From: JACVRW01 sp963812415
Lineage (GTDB): Bacteria; Actinomycetota; Thermoleophilia; Solirubrobacterales; Thermoleophilaceae
Reading direction: 5' to 3'
Assembly: GCA_963812415.1 (NCBI GenBank)
Contig: CAWEVH010000034.1
Coordinates: 21,997 to 85,996 of the forward strand
Length of the DNA: 64,000 nt
The notes beneath the pieces were generated by a model. That model did no database searches. It saw nothing but the letters and a program-made list of their open reading frames with translations, and was not told the origin of the DNA. Positions 63,749 through 64,000 of this stretch are shown in pieces (within the stretch, counting starts at the first letter, position 1; each line of letters begins with the position of its first letter). Position numbers and translations under genes: made by a program.

Positions 63749-63779
63749 GACACGGGGCGGCCCAATGCCGCCCCGTGTC
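63749..63779 (-). terminator. Strong hairpin between secreted-protein genes
   Basis: GACACGGGGCGG pairs perfectly with CCGCCCCGTGTC around a 7-nt loop, 17 bp after the stop of the partial LVIVD-type gene. No U-tract, but the stem is strong enough to act as terminator. Confidence 0.6.
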
Positions 63780-63796
63780 CTGTCCTGTGGAGCTCG

Positions 63797-64000
63797 CTAG
63801 TCCAGCGAGAACTCCTGCGTCTGTGGGTTCATGTGCGGGAGCTTGATCGAGCCGGCGAGCTTGTTGCTGCTGAGCTTGAAGACGTTCAAGCCCTCGCCGA
63901 TATGACTCTCGTATAGGAACCCGTTGTACCAGTAGGTCGACCATGCGCCCGTGAGCGGGCACCCCTGCGGCACGAAAGTGCTGCAGAACGGCGGCGGCGC
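63797..64000 (-). CDS. C-terminus of LVIVD-type secreted protein, partial
   Basis: 67 codons to the TAG at 63797, continuing beyond the window edge. Text: FCSTFVPQGCPLTGAWSTYW, YNGFLYESHIGEGLNVFKLS, NKLAGSIKLPHMNPQTQEFS. This ending is typical of large secreted LVIVD/beta-propeller proteins of actinobacteria. It may be a relative of the broken gene at 18640-20064. Confidence 0.6.
   Translation of the reverse strand, partial: APPPFCSTFVPQGCPLTGAWSTYWYNGFLYESHIGEGLNVFKLSSNKLAGSIKLPHMNPQTQEFSLD

Overview
The window is GC-rich throughout and looks like an actinobacterial chromosome. The tRNA genes carry no encoded CCA, and the gene families (large LuxR ATPase regulators, ArsR-AHSA1 pairs, fused CopC-CopD, LVIVD secreted proteins, DUF3631 in a mobile element) fit Actinomycetota. 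A Thermoleophilia/Solirubrobacterales-like lineage is my inference and was not tested. I see no rRNA and no CRISPR array.

Layout. 1-3.9 kb: an operon of three secreted DUF4430-type proteins and an ECF transporter T subunit, read leftward behind a cobalamin riboswitch. 3.9-5.5 kb: tRNA-Glu followed by remnants of a mobile element. 5.6-11.6 kb: an MMPL exporter, a frameshifted LuxR-family ATPase regulator and a SnoaL-like protein. 11.6-14.4 kb: a fatty acid hydroxylase, an ArsR-AHSA1 pair, an acetyltransferase, tRNA-Leu and a homing-endonuclease-like gene. 14.4-18.5 kb: superoxide dismutase, a Fur-family regulator, a zinc-binding lipoprotein with a Fur/Zur box, a persulfide-dioxygenase-like MBL/rhodanese protein and a DUF1059 protein. 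18.6-20.7 kb: a broken LVIVD secreted protein with two small membrane proteins. 20.8-25.7 kb: cytochrome bd genes with an antiporter, a membrane protein and a histidine phosphatase. 25.8-29.2 kb: two tandem small secreted paralogues and a large secreted protein, all shattered by frameshifts. 29.4-40.3 kb: metabolic and regulatory genes, including a response regulator, glutamate-cysteine ligase, a TetR/YceI pair, nitronate monooxygenase, a second ArsR-AHSA1 operon, a truncated NCS1 permease and a delta-60 repeat protein. 40.3-41.8 kb: gene-poor and repeat-rich.

41,784-52,095 is an integrative element of about 10.3 kb, bounded by a 13-bp direct repeat of the tRNA-Pro 3' end. It carries an integrase, a primase and DUF3631 module, an XRE-type regulator, coiled-coil proteins, a phage terminase small subunit-like protein and an IS1182-family insertion. 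I saw no large terminase, portal or capsid genes, so it resembles a phage satellite or a decayed prophage.

52.1-59.9 kb: five tRNAs, an aldo/keto reductase, a phosphotriesterase-family enzyme, an M28-like membrane protein, acetoacetyl-CoA synthetase and an MFS transporter. 60-64 kb: a copper-related cluster (YcnI-like, CopC-CopD, a membrane protein and a small secreted protein) and the end of another LVIVD-type protein.

Many genes contain single-base frameshifts, which cluster at 18.7-19.7 and 26.0-29.1 kb. They look more like uncorrected sequencing indels than natural decay, but the sequence alone cannot settle this. Where a gene is split, I give the span of the reconstructed gene and the approximate break points.
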